Below the pieces are notes generated by a model, which was not told the origin of the DNA, made no database searches, and saw only the letters and a list, made by a program, of their open reading frames with translations. The translations under genes and the position numbers were made by a program. A stretch of DNA of 64,000 nt from Altererythrobacter sp. KTW20L (lineage in GTDB: Bacteria; Pseudomonadota; Alphaproteobacteria; Sphingomonadales; Sphingomonadaceae): positions 186,001-250,000 of the forward strand of contig NZ_JAMFLH010000002.1 of assembly GCF_023501975.1 (NCBI RefSeq), given 5' to 3'. Below are positions 62,945-64,000 of this stretch, piece after piece; within the stretch, counting starts at the first letter, position 1, and each line of letters starts with the position of its first letter.

Positions 62945-63999
62945 GCGGACCTCTGCCCCAGCCGATGCGCCCCCCATGCCGTGGCACCCACCAGCAGCGC
63001 GCCGACCAACTGGTGCGCCACCGCCAGCCACAGCGCCACGCCGGACATGACCGTGGCGATGCCAAGCAGGATCTGCACGCCGAATGCGGAGTGGATATAG
63101 ATCGAGGCCCTGCGGTCGCCATGGCGCTTCACCGCGCGGGCCATGACGATGAGGGCGGCAACTGCGGGCCAGGCCCACCAGCGGTGCAGCCAGTGGAGCA
63201 GGAAGGGGTCGTGGGTCAGCGTGTAGAGGAAGCCGCGATCCCACCCGAATTGCGGCAGGAACTGTCCGCTCATCAGGGGCCAGCTATCGGAAGCATGCCC
63301 CGCGTTAAGGCCCGCGACCCAGGCGCCCAGCAGCAATTGCACGAACAGAATGACCATGGTGACGATGGACAGGCGGGTCAGCCGGGCAGGGCGCGCGGCT
63401 GGATTGGCATGGAGCACCAGCAGGTCACGCGCGGTCCATAGCAGGCCACCGAGCGTGACCAGCGCTGTCAACAGGTGGATCGACAGCCAGAAGTGCGACA
63501 CGTCGGTCACTTCGGTCGACAGGCCCGAGCGGACCATGAACCAGCCGAAGGCGCCCTGCAGCCCGCCCAGCGCGAGCAGAGCCACGAGGCGTGGCTTGTA
63601 ACCGGTGGGGATCGCTCCCTTGACCCAGAACCAGGCGAGCGGCACGGCAAAGGCCAGGCCGATGATCCGTCCGATCAGCCGGTGGAACCACTCCCAGAAA
63701 TAGATGAACTTGTAATCTTCCAGCGTCATGCCCTGGGGCCCTGCAACCTGCTGGAATTCGCCGATCTGCTGGTAGGCTTCGAACTCGGCCAGCCATTGCT
63801 CCTCGCTCATCGGCGGCAAGGTGCCGGTAACGGGCTTCCATTCGGTGATCGACAGGCCCGATTCGGTCAGCCGGGTGATCCCGCCGACAGCCACGATCAG
63901 TGTCACGAGGGCCGCCACCACGAACAACCATCGGGCCAGCGCCAGTGGACGCCATTCTGGATGGAAGGACTGGCTGCCGGGGGAAGGAAGTGTTGCCAT
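62941..63999 (-). CDS. ctaA: Heme A synthase (COX15/CtaA)
   Basis: A 352-residue membrane protein that oxidises heme O to heme A for cytochrome aa3 oxidases. It has eight predicted helices and the alphaproteobacterial type 2 features: GGITRLTESGLSITEWKPV, the histidine-bearing YFWEWFHRLIGRIIGL, HFWLSIHLLTALV and LLHWLHRWWAW. The ATG is at 63999, one base from the window edge, so the gene is complete. cutA and the Tat-type protein follow in the same run. Confidence 0.95.
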   Translation of the reverse strand: MATLPSPGSQSFHPEWRPLALARWLFVVAALVTLIVAVGGITRLTESGLSITEWKPVTGTLPPMSEEQWLAEFEAYQQIGEFQQVAGPQGMTLEDYKFIYFWEWFHRLIGRIIGLAFAVPLAWFWVKGAIPTGYKPRLVALLALGGLQGAFGWFMVRSGLSTEVTDVSHFWLSIHLLTALVTLGGLLWTARDLLVLHANPAARPARLTRLSIVTMVILFVQLLLGAWVAGLNAGHASDSWPLMSGQFLPQFGWDRGFLYTLTHDPFLLHWLHRWWAWPAVAALIVMARAVKRHGDRRASIYIHSAFGVQILLGIATVMSGVALWLAVAHQLVGALLVGATAWGAHRLGQRSA

Positions 64000-64000
64000 T

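Noticed and set aside
1-64000. tRNA, rRNA, tmRNA or CRISPR features
   Set aside because: I looked for conserved T-loop patterns, tRNA-like cloverleaf ends and regularly spaced repeats by eye and saw none. A covariance search would be decisive.
1-64000. Insertion sequences, integrases or phage genes
   Set aside because: All reading frames that carry domain signals belong to ordinary chromosomal families; no transposase or terminal repeats were seen.

Overview
The window is a high-GC alphaproteobacterial chromosome segment, most likely from the Sphingomonadales (an Erythrobacter- or Novosphingobium-type organism; this is inferred from family content and was not searched). Supporting signs are several small families typical of Alphaproteobacteria (DUF1192, DUF1491, DUF2497/PopZ, DUF1013/TrcR, UrcA), a magnesium-type HemB and clusters of GANTC (CcrM) sites. 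About 76 protein genes are packed tightly, often with 4-base ATGA overlaps. I see no rRNA or tRNA genes, CRISPR arrays, insertion sequences or phage genes.

The centre of the window is the chromosomal replication origin region. From 32.9 to 41.8 kb every gene is on the minus strand (hemE, hemJ, rho, DUF6489, mnmE, mnmG, rsmG, parA, parB). From 42.1 to 48.6 kb every gene is on the plus strand (ppsR, maf, aroE, coaE, dnaQ, hpf, ptsN, and others). The 301-bp hemE-ppsR gap is the place where Caulobacter-type origins lie (hemE / RP001 homologue). It holds an AT-rich patch, DnaA-box-like 9-mers and GANTC sites. Three 16-bp parS sites lie 4.7-7.2 kb to the left, beside parAB, and two of them sit inside the rsmG coding sequence. 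A PopZ homologue, the polar anchor for ParB-parS, is at 51 kb in a pcm-tolC-popZ cluster.

Left part (0-32 kb): rsfS/nadD/aldo-keto reductase/proA; a divergent LytM peptidase-bactofilin pair behind a dense GANTC cluster; trcR; a glycosyltransferase and an LpxH-like hydrolase; a tandem NTF2-fold protein with a quinone oxidoreductase; clpA; a DNA exonuclease-ATP ligase pair separated by a palindromic repeat; a truncated globin and a YoaK protein; a hemB-GNAT-gamma carbonic anhydrase-YggU operon; a second LytM peptidase; a Suv3-like helicase, Hsp15, ferredoxin and CarD; a GIN-lipoprotein-GIN cluster; tsaC; a DUF815 ATPase; a sorbosone-dehydrogenase-like protein; free-Met-sulfoxide reductase; and a glycine-zipper envelope protein.

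Right part (48-64 kb): exodeoxyribonuclease III, ErpA, a CBS protein, a 2Fe-2S thioredoxin-like ferredoxin with no standard start codon, popZ, tolC, a shortened Pcm-like protein, class I fumarase, a LytS/LytTR two-component pair, UrcA, a lipid kinase-metallophosphoesterase-receiver operon, rplM-rpsI, a Tat-type exported protein, CutA and heme A synthase. The first 139 bases hold no recognisable gene. No gene-free stretch is clearly longer than the predicted origin.
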